Shown: one piece after another, positions 46,916-59,165 of the stretch
Position numbering within the stretch: position 1 is the stretch's first letter
Layout: each line of letters opens with the position of its first letter
NCBI GenBank assembly: GCA_034509735.1
Contig: JACGWO010000005.1
Location: 24,360,383 to 24,424,382 of the forward strand
DNA from: Sesamum alatum
Lineage: Eukaryota > Streptophyta > Magnoliopsida > Lamiales > Pedaliaceae
DNA: 64,000 nucleotides
Direction of reading: 5' to 3'
Program-made: the position numbers and the translations under genes
The notes under the pieces: model-generated
Told to the model about the DNA's origin: nothing
Database searches by the model: none
The model's input: only the letters and a program-made list of their open reading frames with translations

Positions 46916-48922
46916 CCGGTTAGGTGTATAGGCCTAGGGTTTATGTGCTATACATGCATAAGCATGTTCTACGTGGCTTTAATTTCCGTTTTAAAGCATG
47001 TTGTAGATCGTAGGGTTTATCAGGCTAATTTTGCACTAGAAATATAGATCATGGAATTCATATGTTTCTTGAATTATTTTCTTAGTTTCTTGGAGAAAAC
47101 GGTGCAGAAAATAATGAAGAAAATGAAAAATAATGTCAACGGCAGCCATCGGCTGACCGCGCGCACAATGCACACAGTCAGGCGCGCGCAGGCAGCAGAT
47201 GGCACTGCCGGCCGCGTGCACGCCCAGCGCGCGCGCAGGGACACAGTTGGGCACGTGCGCAGGCAAGGGTGCCTGCGCGCGGGCGCCCTGCTAGATCGTG
47301 CAGTATGCGCAGGCGACAGATCCAGCCAGCCAGGGCCCGGGCGCGCACGATAGGGCCAGGTGCGTGTGCAGGCAAGGGAAGCCTGTGCGCGCGCAGTAGG
47401 CTGGGCCGCCTATGCACGCGTGCAGCTGCCAGGCGCTGGGCGCTAGGGCGCGCGCACGCGCATGGGGCGTCTGCCCGCGCCTGGCCTGCCAGGCAGTGCC
47501 GGCGGCGGTGGCCGTCACCGTTTTTGTCTTCGTGTTATTTTCCCGAAATTATTATTTTGGGACTTTTTTGAATTATTTTCTGCATGTTTTTCTAAAGGAC
47601 ATTATTTAGAAATATTTAATTTTGGGTTTTGGTTTGGAACCCCTAAAATTCAATATTGTCTTAATAATGAGGAAAGGACTACCAAGAAATATTGCAATAG
47701 CTGCATTGATGGTCGAATTTCTTTTTTAGAAATTTTGCGTTTATTTCGCTATGGATTATATTGGTTATCATGTGTTTATGTGGATAGCATGTTTTACTTG
47801 GATATTTAATATTGCTATTTGCGTTGATGAGACTAACGTAAGGATGATAACGAAACCCTTAGCCCGAATGTATGGTCTATTTTCTATTGGGCATGTGTGC
47901 CTCGTCTTTTATTGCTCTTCTCTCTCTTTCTAGTTGTATTGGAATAATAAGGCTTTCTATCTCCCTCCTCATGTACTACCCCCCCAGATGGAATAGTCCA
48001 AGGAGAGCCCAGAAGGAAGAGCCCAAGGAGGTCCATGGAGATCTGAAGCCTTAGAAGCCCGATGAACGAAGAGGCAAGACCCATCAGTGTGTTGATGGGT
48101 TTCTACGTTAAGATGCAATAGTGTAGGACCAACCCTAGATTGACCATAGATCCACTGCGGGCTCACTAGGTCGCATAGGACTCGGCCTTGTGATCATCCA
48201 ATAGACGTGCTAGGCTTTTATTTTGCATGTAGAATGTATGATGGATGAATGGTTTATTTACCATGTTTTCATTGAAGCATGCAAATTATATATGTGTATA
48301 TGATGTGTGATGAGGTCTTGGTCTACTAAACTCTCAGTTGTTTAGACCAAGCTAAAAATATGAGACCCCTAATAAATGGACTAGAACCCATGTCGTTCGT
48401 CCAAGCCTTCCATCCATGACAATAGTGAGGAAGCTAGTTTCAGCTAATTGCGTGGTCTCATGAGTTGTGGCACGTCTTTGGTTTGAAAACAAGCTGTGCA
48501 TTGTTGTAAACGAAGTTCATACACACCTGTTGCCTACTCACGAGTCGTGGGGGTAGCAGTGAGTGTTATGATTCGGTTGATGGGACGGGTCTAAGCTTGA
48601 ATAACGTAATTCGCTTGGAGTCCTCGGGATCACGTGAAAGGGTGAGGCAAAACAACTTGAAAATCTCGTTTGATGAAATGGTATGGAATACCTCCCACAA
48701 AGCTATTTTTCATGCGAATCGTAAAAGCGGGATATGGAAAATTTCGTTTGTGGATCCCGAGCCCACTAGGAAAAGGTTTTCCAAAAATGGCGTTTGGGAG
48801 TGACGTGTTTTCATTGAAATAGTGGGAGTATTGAACGACTGAAGTCCGAGTGTTTAATTTGTTATTTAGTACCAGTGCATTCTGCTGATTGCTTGCTTTT
48901 ATTTTTAAATGTAGATTTAGAT
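46916..48922 (+). other. Long untranslated leader of element A with CpG-rich island
   Basis: About 2 kb between primer site and gag with no long sensible frame. Positions about 47135-47522 are extremely GC- and CpG-rich (GCGCGCGCAGG-type strings) inside otherwise AT-rich sequence. The open frames there in all six phases reflect the lack of AT-rich stop codons. The leader is similar over its whole length to that of element B. Confidence 0.75.
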
Positions 48923-51053
48923 ATGTCTAAGAATCCATTATCCTGCATACTTAAGACAAACAAATTCAACGGAACAAACTATAACAACTGGTTGTGCAAT
49001 CTGAGGATAGTCCTTGATTATGAGAACTAAGGATATGTCATGGACAAGCCATTTCCTCAGACTTTGTTGGATGGATTCACGCCGCAAGAACGTGAGACGT
49101 TTGAATTTTGGCATCAGGATAACCGAAAAGTCCATAGCATCATACTTGCATCTGTGACTAATGAGATGCAGAAACAGTATGAGAGGCTAGACGATGTTCC
49201 ATCCATAATGTCTCGTTTAAAGGATTCCTATGTAGTCCCGGACCGGCATACTAGGTATGTCGCTACGAAGGCATTCCTTGGAACAAAGATGACCGAAGGA
49301 TCCTCTATACATGAGCATGGGGTCAAGATGCTTACCATAGTGGAAAAGCTCGAAGACCTCAAAGCAGGGCTCGATGTCGAGACATACATTGATGTTATCC
49401 TTTAGTCACTTCCACCCTCCTTCGACCAATTTATTATTAACTAGAACATGAATGCACTTGAAAAGGGGATACATGAGTTAATAAGTATGTTGGTCCGATA
49501 CGAGGCAATGACCAAAAAGTCTGTGCCGTCGGTAATGATTGGAGAGGCTTCGACCTCCAAGACAAAAGGCAAGGTTGCCAGACGTTGGAAGAGAAAGAAG
49601 GGGAAAGGAAAAGCCATTAGAGCCGCTGTGAATGCTAAGAGCGTTCCCTTTGCAAAAGAGGGGAATGGCAAGGGAAAGAGGAAGATTGGTTCGAAGAAAC
49701 AGTCTAGGGAAAACGACATATGCGTACACTATAGTAAGAAAGGGCATTGGAAGAGAGATTACCTGAAATTCCTCTCTGAGCTAGGTACGTTTGTGGTTGA
49801 GGTTAATATGATCACTAACTCTACTTCTTGGGTATTAGATACCGGCTGTGGAGCTCACATTTGCAATGACTTGCAGGTGCTGAAAAGAAGCAGAAAACTA
49901 AGTAAAGGCGAGATAGTCCTAAGACTTGGTCATGGCAAGATTGTTGCTGTTGAAGCCGTAGGAACCGTTAGTTTAGTAGTTAATGATCATGCTAAGATAG
50001 AATTAAAGGATTGTTATTATGTACCTAGCCTGATAAAAAAATATCATTTCCATTTCGTTGTTAGAAAATAGTAGTTTTGAGTTTTCGATCAATAAAAATT
50101 TCTTTTATTTGATGAAGGATGGATCTACTCATCTGCTAGGCACACTTAACAATGGTCTTTACATTCTATCAAAGTCTGATTTAATCATGACTGCTCAACA
50201 CCCACGTAAATTAGATAATTTTTTGAGAACGCACAGTTGTCACATCTCTCAAGACAGGATTAAGAGATTGGTAGACTCAAAGAATCTAGAGGTTAGAGAC
50301 TTGAGCAATCTACCAACCTGTGAATCCTGCCTGAAAGGAAAAATGACCAAGAAGCCCTTTGTTGGACAAAGCACGCTTGTCACCGGTCTATTGGTACAGA
50401 CGTGTGTAGACCACTAAGTACTCAAGCTAGAGGTGGTTTCTCTTACTTCATAACCTTCAACGATGATCACTCACGGTATGCTTATGTTTACCTAATGAGG
50501 TACAAGTCTGAAACTCTTGTAAGTTTTAAAGACTTTAGACTTAAAGTTGAGAACCAAACCGGCTAAATTAAAGTCCTACGGTTAGACTGAGGCGACGATT
50601 ACTTAAGTGGGGAATTTCTCAGTTATCTAAAAGAAAATGGTATAATCTCTAAATGGACACCTCCCGGGATACCTCTATTGAACGGAGTCTCTGAAAGGAG
50701 GAATGGAACTCCATTGGACGTGGTTCGATCCATGATAAATTTTACTGAATTGTCGTTGTCTTTCTGAGGCTATGCACTTGAGATAGCAGCCAAGTTATTA
50801 AACATGGCACCGTCCAGTGTAGTGACCCGGACGCTATATGAGATATGGCACGGCAAGCCTGCGTCCTACAAATACTTGAGAGTGTGGGGTAGCCCTGCAT
50901 ACATTAAGAGGTTAGTGGGAGACAAGTTAGAATCGAGATCTAGCTTGTGCAGGTTCGATGGATATCCAAAGAAAACTGTATATTACTACTTTTATGAACC
51001 CTCAGAACAAAGGTCTTTGTTTCGAGGAATACAATATTCTTGGATAGGTTTTA
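48923..51053 (+). pseudogene. Copia gag-protease-integrase, broken and truncated
   Basis: ATG at 48923. Gag begins MSKNPLSCIL, then FNGTNYNNWLCNLRIVL, a copia gag-polypeptide pattern. A degenerate zinc knuckle lies near 49720 (CVHYSKKGHWKRDY; two cysteines appear changed to tyrosine). The protease site is VLDTGCGAHIC near 49830. The GAG-pre-integrase region ends CESCLKGKM near 50320. Integrase core pieces follow (TFNDDHSRYAYVY near 50460; GVSERRN near 50690). Integrase before RT is the Copia order. In-frame stops at 49027, 49403 and 49442, frameshifts near 50050 and 50400, and later stops destroy it. RT and RNase H are missing because the sequence runs straight into LTR B at about 51054. Confidence 0.9.
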
Positions 51054-51775
51054 AAATATTCCATAAAGCCCATCAAACGATGGACGGACGAGATTGATTC
51101 TAGAGGTCATGATGAGATAAAAGGCCATGATTGAGTTTGACTTAGTCATAGACCTAAGTTGAGTAGGTCAAAATCCTAGTCAAAGTGTGCCTCTCTTAGG
51201 AGAGCTTGAGTAGGAATAGGAAAACTCTTTTCCTATAAATACTCAAAACACGCACACACACACATATACTAATATCTACATTCATCTCTCATACACACAC
51301 GCGCGCACAGCCGACCACCTCCCTCTCAATCTCATCCCCTTTCCTCTCTTCACTCCAAGAAAGCCTTGTTTCCTTGTTTTTGATATAATGCTAGGTTGAT
51401 TCATCCGCCCTTATTCTTCTTGATCTCTGGCTAGCACGGAAATCAAGATCCGGTGAATTGCGTGGACAATTTAGAGGGTTCCTATTTTGGGATCTCGGTG
51501 GCAAAACGTGAAAGAACGCGTGTAGCAGTACGAAGAAAGACTACAACGGGTAAGTCTCGAATCTTTGTTCTCTTCGTTACAACCCTATGGCCTCCATGAA
51601 CTCTATATGCTTTTCTTTTATTCATGAGATACACCAAACGCCCGGGAGGTTCAAGGGAACACCCTTTGAACGAGTTCTTTAAATTCCGTTATTTTAGCAT
51701 GATTTATGTTTCTTGTTTTTATATATCGCGCTTCCACATCGTGCTTCCTCCAAGGATTATCCACATATTGTTACA
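51054..51775 (+). mobile_element. Partial LTR of Copia element B
   Basis: Joins element A integrase directly. From AAATATTCCATAAAGCCCAT it follows the sequence of LTR A from about 46145 to its end, including CCTATAAATACTCAAAA and CGCCCGGGAGGTTCAAGGGA. It ends GTTACA at 51775. The first 60% or so of the LTR is missing. Confidence 0.85.
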
Positions 51776-51776
51776 G

Positions 51777-51788
51777 TGGTATCATAGC
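51777..51788 (+). other. Primer-binding site of element B, one base changed
   Basis: TGGTATCATAGC, differing by one base from the intact sites at 46904 and 62965. Confidence 0.85.
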
Positions 51789-53353
51789 CTGTTTTGGTGT
51801 ATAGGCATAGGGTTTATGTGCTATACGTGTATATGCATGATTACATCGCTTTAATTTTTATTTTAAAAGCATGTCGTAAATTATAGTGTTTTTCGTATTA
51901 ATTTTGCACTTAAAATTTTGGATCATGGATTTCATGTTATTCTTGAAATATTTTCTTGCTTTTTTGGAGAAAACGGGCAGAAAGAATCAATAAAAATGGA
52001 AAACGACGATAGAGGCTGCCGTCAGCTGACCGCGCGCACAGTGCGCACAGCTAAGCGCACACAGCTCGCGCAGACAACAGACGCGCATTGTTTGCCCCAC
52101 GTGCACGCACAGGAAGGCCTACCGGCTAGTGCGCGCAGACGACGTGTCAAGCCGGCCCACGGCCGCGCACGCAGGGCAGTACAGCCTGTGCGTAGCCGCC
52201 CGACCAACGCGCCCAGTGCGTGCGGGCAATCGATGCGGCCAGCCTGTGGCCGTGCGCACAGGGTAGCGGCCAGGTACGCGCGCCTAGCCTGCCGCCTGCG
52301 TGACCGTGCGTGTGCGTCGGCCAGGCGGATGTTGCTGGCGGTGGCAGCCGTTGTCGATTTTTTTTTTTCGCCATTATTTTTCAGAATTATTTATTTTGGG
52401 ATTTTTGGATTATTTTCTGCATATTTTCTAAAAGACATTATTTAGAGATACTTTATTTGGGGCTTGGTTTGGAACCACCTAAATTTGATATTATCTAAAT
52501 AATGAGAAAAGGATTTCCTAGCAAGACAATTGCAATGGTTGCACCGATGATCAAATTTCTAGTGTAAAAATTTTACGTTTATGCTATTAACGATATTGGT
52601 TATCATGTGATTATGTGAATGGCATGTTTGCTTGGCTATGTGAAATGCTATTTGCGTTGATGAGAATTGATGATCACAAAGCCCTTAGACTGAATGCATG
52701 GTTTATATTATGTTGTGCCTGTGTGCCTCGTTTCAATTGTTTCATTTCTTTGCTGGTTGCCTTGGAATAATAAGGCCTTTTTCCTCCCTCCTTATGTACT
52801 CCCCCTGGGTGTTCGTCGGGGTTTCTTTTTAAATTGTAATAAGAGTATGTAGATGTGAGGTTTTCTTTTAATTCTTGTAATTGAAGAAGAAGAAGGATGG
52901 CCCAAAAGGATTATTCCAAGGAGTTCCATGGAGATCCACAACCATGGAGGCCCGGTGGATGAAGAGGCAAGGCCCATCAGTGTGTTGATGGGTTTCTACT
53001 ATTAAATGTAATAGTGTAGGACCAACCCTAGATTGACCATAGATCCATTGCGGGCTCAGTGTGTCGCATAAGACTTGGGCTTGTGATCATCCAACAGGGG
53101 CGTGCTAGGCTTTTATTTTGCATGTGGAATGTATGATGGATGGATGGTTTATTTATCATGTTCTTGTTGAAGCACGCAACATATGTTTACGTATGATGTG
53201 TGATGAGGTCTCGGTCTTTCCAAACTCTCACTTCGTTGGACCAAGCTGAAATATTAGACCCCTAATAAGCGGACTAGAACCTAAGTTGTTCGTCCAAGCC
53301 TTCCATCCATGACAAAGTGAGGAAGCTAGTTTCAATCAATTACGTGGTCTCAT
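51789..53353 (+). other. Leader of element B with CpG-rich island
   Basis: Homologous to the leader of element A up to CGTGGTCTCAT (48,460 region), where element C has inserted. A CpG-rich island occupies about 52000-52352. No gag follows in the window because of the insertion. Confidence 0.8.
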
Positions 53354-54535
53354 TGTTAGAATAAGTGACCAGAAAGCAAATAGGTTTGGCATTTTTGTAA
53401 CCTATTTGACAACTTGATGTAATGTAATATTATATATGAATAAAATGAGTATTCGTTACCATTGGTGCCTTTTTTGTTATGCTCATATTCCATATGTTAA
53501 AATGGTGTTTACATATATCACAACAAAGCCATAGACCACGATTAACTACTCATGCAGTTGGGCCACGCATTGGATGGTGGTCATGAAACCAACTGATAAA
53601 GAGTTGGGTCTGAAATATTTCAAGTCGAGGACCTTGAGACAGGGCATCGAGAGTTCTATAGAGACTTGCACCAAGAGTTGTATTCATTGGATGAGTGTCG
53701 TGTTTCATCAGCGACAAGCGTGGGATGCCGATGCAATCTTGATGGGTTGGTCGACTGGGCTCGAGCCGATTGAACTGACTCGCAGGGATCATCATATGGA
53801 AGCCTTAGAGGCTTGGTCGGTATGATTGGATTTCCCCGGTTCCGATAGTACGGGAGTAGTCCTCAGACTTGAGGAACCATGGCAGTCACGTACACAAGAT
53901 GGTTGAATCTTGGATCTGGCGAGAAGTGATCATTCTGTAAGATGATCATTATAAGCCTTGTCCAGTGCAGTTAGAATGTGTAGCGAGGACGGTGGGCTCT
54001 AAGAAGAGGATCCGGCCCTTGTCAGTATGGGACAGAGGTATCTCCGATCCACTTGGAGACACGTTCATGCTGCTTAAACATGTGGCCACAGTGGCTGGTC
54101 GAACAGGAAATGGTTTCTTGTGTCGATGCAATGAGGCATGCATAGTCTCGAGTATTAAGCATAGATGCCTAGTCAAGGATGGGAACCGACGCCCAATTCC
54201 ATACCTTAGACTAAGGCGGGGAGATGATAGACGGAATGATCGTACCCATACAGAATCGTCGGCTAAATGTTCACGCCAACATTCACCTAGTCTCTAGTGC
54301 CATGGATCGTTGCTAGACGGCCACCCATGGTAACGGGCCCCTGTTGGACACGGGCCCAAGTCTAGCTGAGGGTGAACCTAAAGGGTCATACACAAATCAC
54401 CGAGAAGGTGGAGAAATTGATTTGAGGTCAATTTCGGAGGATAATTAAGTAATTGGATTACTTAAAGGATTGTCCATTGGATGGACGGGCCGATATTGTA
54501 TCGGGCCCTCGTTTAGTCAATAAATGGGATTTTAT

Positions 54536-54540
<5 letters not shown>

Positions 54541-54571
<31 letters not shown>
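54541..54571. repeat. (CT)n microsatellite in LTR C
   Basis: About fifteen CT units. Confidence 0.95.
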
Positions 54572-54574
<3 letters not shown>

Positions 54575-55596
54575 TATCCACTTTGTTCTTCATTTGATCT
54601 AGGATCATTTGGAAGAACAAATGATCCAAATGATCCAAGATCAAATGACGAACAAAGCAAGTTTAAGAAAGACACTAATACAATAGTGTTCTATTTTCTT
54701 AAACCGTGTCCTCTAGATCTGTTTTCTTCTAGCTAAGAAAACGTGCATCTCTTCCGGTGTGGTGTGGATTACCTCTAGAGAGTTCATACGTTTGAACTTG
54801 ATGAGCATTTTCGGAGAGGAACAACACTCGTAGCCATCCAAGCAAGAAAACTACAAAGGTAATTTTGGTTTTACGCTTTCATAGTTTGTTTTACATTTCT
54901 ATGCCCTATGTACAATATACGTTTATAATATTGCTACAGGGCTTATTGCAATTTTGGTCCTATAAGTATAGGGGTTGGCAATTTTAGTCCTCTAACTTTG
55001 GGTATGGCGATTTTGGTCCTGTATCTTTCAACTGTTCGCAGTTTTGGTCCTTTAGCCCATTTTATGACCATTTTTGCCCTTTTGATGGAAAAAGCTCCAT
55101 AGTCCATCACATGCTCTTAGTAAGGCCCAACATGCTTCCGAAATAAAATTAAGCCTCTATAAATTCATACCTGGTTTTGACCGCCTTGCCACCGGGTATT
55201 CCAAGTCCTCGTTTTTACGGCTCTTTTCCAACCACACTACCGCAGCAGATGGTTCGCAGGTACTTGGCTCCTTCAGCAACAAACAGCACAACCCTATTTC
55301 GTTTCCTACCTTAGGGTGTAAAAGTACTTCGAAAATAGAGACTTAATAGAATTTTGGATAAACAAATTGAACAGAAGCCTTTATTTTATTGAAGAAATAC
55401 TTGAAATACTACATAGATATCTTATACCTCTATCGGAGGAGAAAACTATTTAGCCTCTCATGGATAAGAGGACTTGACACGTTGGGGATAACCCCATACA
55501 CTGGATATCTAATACTTAGAGAATTTAAAGACACGATTTATTTTCTGAAGAGTTGGAGAAGTTTTTCTGATGATCCCCATCTGCTTCCTAGCTCTC

Positions 55597-55604
55597 TATT
55601 TATA
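55597..55604 (-). promoter_or_regulatory. Viral promoter TATA box
   Basis: TATAAATA on the viral strand, about 270 bases past the transactivator stop, where caulimovirids have the promoter for the pregenomic RNA. An AATAAA signal about 210 bases downstream fits the terminal-redundancy arrangement. Confidence 0.65.
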
Positions 55605-55873
55605 ATAGTCCGTGGACTTCAAACCCGGACTTCAATCTTGTTTTTTGGGTGTCGTCACTGCGTTCGTCACCAACTTTGTCTTTCATCTTTCCAGCTGTGG
55701 TCATTATGCCTTGTCGGCCATGTGCTTGCCAGCTGGTGTCATTTGTCTTTCTGACTGTTGGCCCTTTTGTCTTCGTCTGCCGACAGTCTCCTTTTTGATT
55801 TTTTACATCTTGAGGGTTTTACCTCCCTTTGTAAAAATCCTTTCTTTTGCCCTTCTCTGGTCTTGGTTCGGGT

Positions 55874-57134
55874 TTATTTTGAGTTACCCGAATCTTTGTT
55901 CCGAACAAGGGCTTTTCCTGTTTTTTCACAACAAGGGCATAAGTGGTTATGCCATTGTCCTACATGCATCATGTTGCATGCCTTCTTCCTTGTGTTCTCT
56001 GTTGCAGGCAACTTATTTTCCCATATAAGCATTCTTTTCTTTTCAAACAAGCTTTCTGCAAACTCAGTGCTTTTTCCTGTCATGGAGTTTAACAGGAATG
56101 ATCCATTTAATTTATTGGAAAATATTTTAAATGGATATTTGACTTTATCCATCTCTGTGAGACAGACCCAGTATCCCCATGCTCTTCTGGTGGATATGTC
56201 ATCTTCACTAAGGGAAGACACCAGGGGAGCCTCTCCTGTGGCAGCCTTGACTCGGTTGAATGCTACCATGTCTGGTCTCTGCAATTTGATGAAATGGAAA
56301 GCTGGGTGAGACCCTTTTCCTGCGATTTCTAGAGCTATGGAAATGAACTTGAGCTCCAAAATATCTCCTCGTTTAAGGTGGGGATTGTTTTGCCATGCGT
56401 CATATACCGCCCCACTAATCCATTCCGGAAGATTTGAGATTTCCGGAAAGCTTGGTGACGTAGTATGAACTAAAGCAAGGGCTCCAAAATCATACCACTC
56501 TCGTACCTCTTCTGGTTTAGACCCTTCGATCATCCAAATTCTGTTATATTTTCCGGATGTGTCTACGATGGTCTTGCCTGGGCTTATACCTTTACGGGAA
56601 ACAAGTTTTTCCCATGATTTCTGATAATCCTGCCAAGCGGAAACAGAAGATAAAGCTTCGTTAGTATTAACCTTAGAGGTGCCCGTCATTGGCCTAAGGT
56701 TAATCTCTTCCTCTTTTACCCCAGAGGTGCTGGGTTGACTTGAATTATCAGGAGTTTGCACTTCCTGTAACTCAACTTTTGCCTGTTCACCAGAGTCTGG
56801 CGATGGCCTTGTGCAAGCAGTACTTGAATCTGCCGCTACAGGTTTAGAGCCCTGTTCTCTAATTGCAGGTTTTAGAGCCCTGCTCTCTTAATTCTCGGGC
56901 TATCACCGAAGATGACGCCTTTCGAATTGGTTCCAGTAGGTCGTCCCATAACGAGCTTGCAGCAAGTTTGGTACTCCTGATGGCGCTCTGGACGGTGTCC
57001 AGATCAGCTCGTTGGACTTGGCCAGCTATTTGGGCTTTAATTGTTAGCTGTCCAAATCTCTTATCAATCTCCTCAAGGTTCTCCCTGAGGTGTCTGAGCC
57101 TGATGATGACGGAGTCTGCTTCAGCTGCCTCCAT
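55874..57134 (-). pseudogene. Pararetroviral transactivator/viroplasmin region
   Basis: ATG at 57134 (MEAAEADSVI) overlaps the end of the polymerase. A helical N-terminal part runs to a stop at 56859; the frame reopens and continues to 55874 with 295 residues. The main part includes KYNRIWMIEGSKPEEVREWY and a C-terminal CPCC motif. By position and composition this is the inclusion-body/translation transactivator gene of caulimovirids. The internal stop coincides with a short tandem duplication at about 56845-56890, so the single break looks recent. The N-terminal part alone would be short. Confidence 0.78.
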
Positions 57135-57605
57135 CTCTTGTTAAGAAATCTGCAAGAACATTTTCATGAGATTTGATAATGACAATATCATAACAAATAA
57201 TATTGGCATTCTGCCTGCCACCTAATAATACGAGCTTTCTCAATCTTTGATTCAAGTTTATTTTTTTAAGAAAGCCTTAACATTCGTATTATCAACTTTT
57301 AATGTAAATTCTTTGGCTAGTAAGAACAAAGGCCATTTTTTGAAAGCCTTCCAAACTGCAAAGACTTCCTTCTCGTTAATATGCCATAATTTGGCTTGTT
57401 GTTCGGTGAACAACCCTCCCGAGTATCTACATGGCTCTTCGCCAGTAGCCGTTTTTCTCATGAGCACTGCTGCCCATCTGTAATCGTTGGCGTCCGTGTA
57501 AACTACAAACTCATCTTCGTCTTGGGGAATTGCAAGCTTTGGCAGGCTATTGCAAATCTGTTTTAACTCACGGACCCTTTGCGTATGTATTCCTCCCATT
57601 TCCAC
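57126..57605 (-). pseudogene. Pararetroviral RNase H
   Basis: Contains YTDANDYRWAAVL (first acidic residue), NEKEVFAVW (second) and KVDNTNVKAF (third). A stop follows at 57258 beside a run of A residues; beyond it another frame continues with SHENVLADFL and ends at 57126, overlapping the start of the transactivator gene. The A-run frameshift is probably a slippage mutation acquired after integration. Confidence 0.85.
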
Positions 57606-58522
57606 TTTGAACTTTCTGTTTCTTTCAGGAGTGGACGAAAATCCTTTCTGTATTTTGCAAGGTCCTTGATAAAGATTCTTGCAAAATTGACAACTCCTAA
57701 GAAGCTTTGGAGTTGTTTCTTATCTTTAAGAGTGTCAGGAAAATTGCGAATCTTCTCTACAATGTGTTCCTGCAACTCAATACCTGCCTCGTCAATAAGA
57801 ATTCCTAAAAATTCAATTTTATTGACAGCTATAATGGCTTTCTTTTCGGAGAGCACTAGTCCCTCCTTATGGCATGCATCGGAAAATATTTCAAGATGTC
57901 TAATATGATCCTGTATATTTTTAGATGCAATCAAGATATCGTCTATGTAAACAAACATAAACTCTAGATAGTCTTTGAAAAGATTATCCATCTTTCTTTG
58001 AAATATCTGGGGTGCATTGGCAAGTCCCATTGGAAGTACATTCCAGATATATTGTCCATGAGGTGTGGAAAATGCAGTATATTTCTTTGAGTCATTTTCC
58101 ATCTTAATCTGATAGAATCCAGATTTGCAATCAAACTTAGAAAACACTTTAGCACCTTTAATGCAATCAATTAAGTGTTCTCTACTTGGGATATAATAAC
58201 CATCAAATTGTAATATTCTATTGATGCCTTGATAGTTAATAACTAACCTGGGTTTACCTCTTTTTATCTCACCATGATTTCTTACCAGAAAACCAGGGCT
58301 ACTATAGGCAGAGACTCCAGGCTCAATGAGTCTAAGATTGATATGCTCTTTGATGATCTCCTGCATATCTTTCTTATCCTCCATGTTCATTTGGATGGGC
58401 TTGTATCGGACATACTCGTACTTGCATTCCTCTTTGACCTTTAGAGTAGCCTCGATCTTGTTTTTATCCCACCATGCCAAAGGATTCTCACTGAAAATTC
58501 CTTTGAATAAGTCTCTTGACAT
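57563..58522 (-). pseudogene. Pararetroviral reverse transcriptase
   Basis: A continuous RT frame in the viral sense. Motifs: KPRLVINYQGINR near residue 92, FSKFDCKSGFYQIKM near residue 125, LPMGLANAPQIFQR, and the catalytic YIDD box at 57938-57949, then FLG and the connection region (LQSFLGVVNFARIF). The frame is broken from the protease on one side and from RNase H on the other (57563-57605), each by a small frame change, so the polyprotein cannot be made intact. Confidence 0.9.
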
Positions 58523-59165
58523 TCTCGAGAGAGAGTTTACTTTCTCCGTCCATGTCCATCGACCTGCATTCTTGTATAGCTTCCTTTAAGATCCTAAGAT
58601 CTTCTTCCGAAGCATCATCAAAGCCCTGTTGCCTGAAAGACAAAAGAGCCTTACCAAATTTTCTTTTATCCTGCATTTTGGGATGGGTTAATTTGGCATC
58701 ATCACCACGTTTGCTGCGAAAATTTATGGGCATTATCCTGTTAAATGCCTTTTCTCTTCGCAAAACCTGTATCTCGCTACCACAGTTAGTAGTAAAAATC
58801 AACAGATTTTTGTGGTTATCCTGGACATATTTTGCAAAGGTTTGGATGAAATTATTACCTAACAAAATATCTGCTCCTGTATCATGAAAGTAAATAGGAG
58901 GCGTTTTTACCTTGAACCAAGGTGTTCCAAATGCTCCTCCAATCATGATTTTTGCTTCTCGTATACCCTTATTGAGTACAAGAATTTTTTGTGAAAAATC
59001 CCTTCCTGCAATAATGGGTAAGGGTTCCATAGCTTCGCTAGGGAATACACCAGGTTTTGCCGTGCAAATCCCTGATCCTGAGTCAATATAAGCTGCAAAA
59101 TATTCTGACTTATATTGTTCATACAACATACCAACAGATATGTATATAGAAAAGGGGCTCGTCAT
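58488..59165 (-). pseudogene. Pararetroviral aspartic protease and linker
   Basis: The first 225 residues of the polymerase polyprotein. The protease active site reads YIDSGSGICT near residue 26, where caulimovirid A3 proteases usually have a D-T/S-G motif. A second segment, HDTGADILLGNNF near residue 95, has the typical ILG-like flap-strand pattern. The frame ends at 58488 through an indel near 58490-58520, after which RT continues in another frame. In an active virus this cleaves the polyprotein. Confidence 0.85.

Noticed and set aside
47036..47571. Many overlapping open frames in six phases, arginine/alanine-rich
   Set aside because: They sit in a CpG-rich island of a retrotransposon leader; the equivalent islands at 52.0 and 63.3 kb give unrelated proteins.
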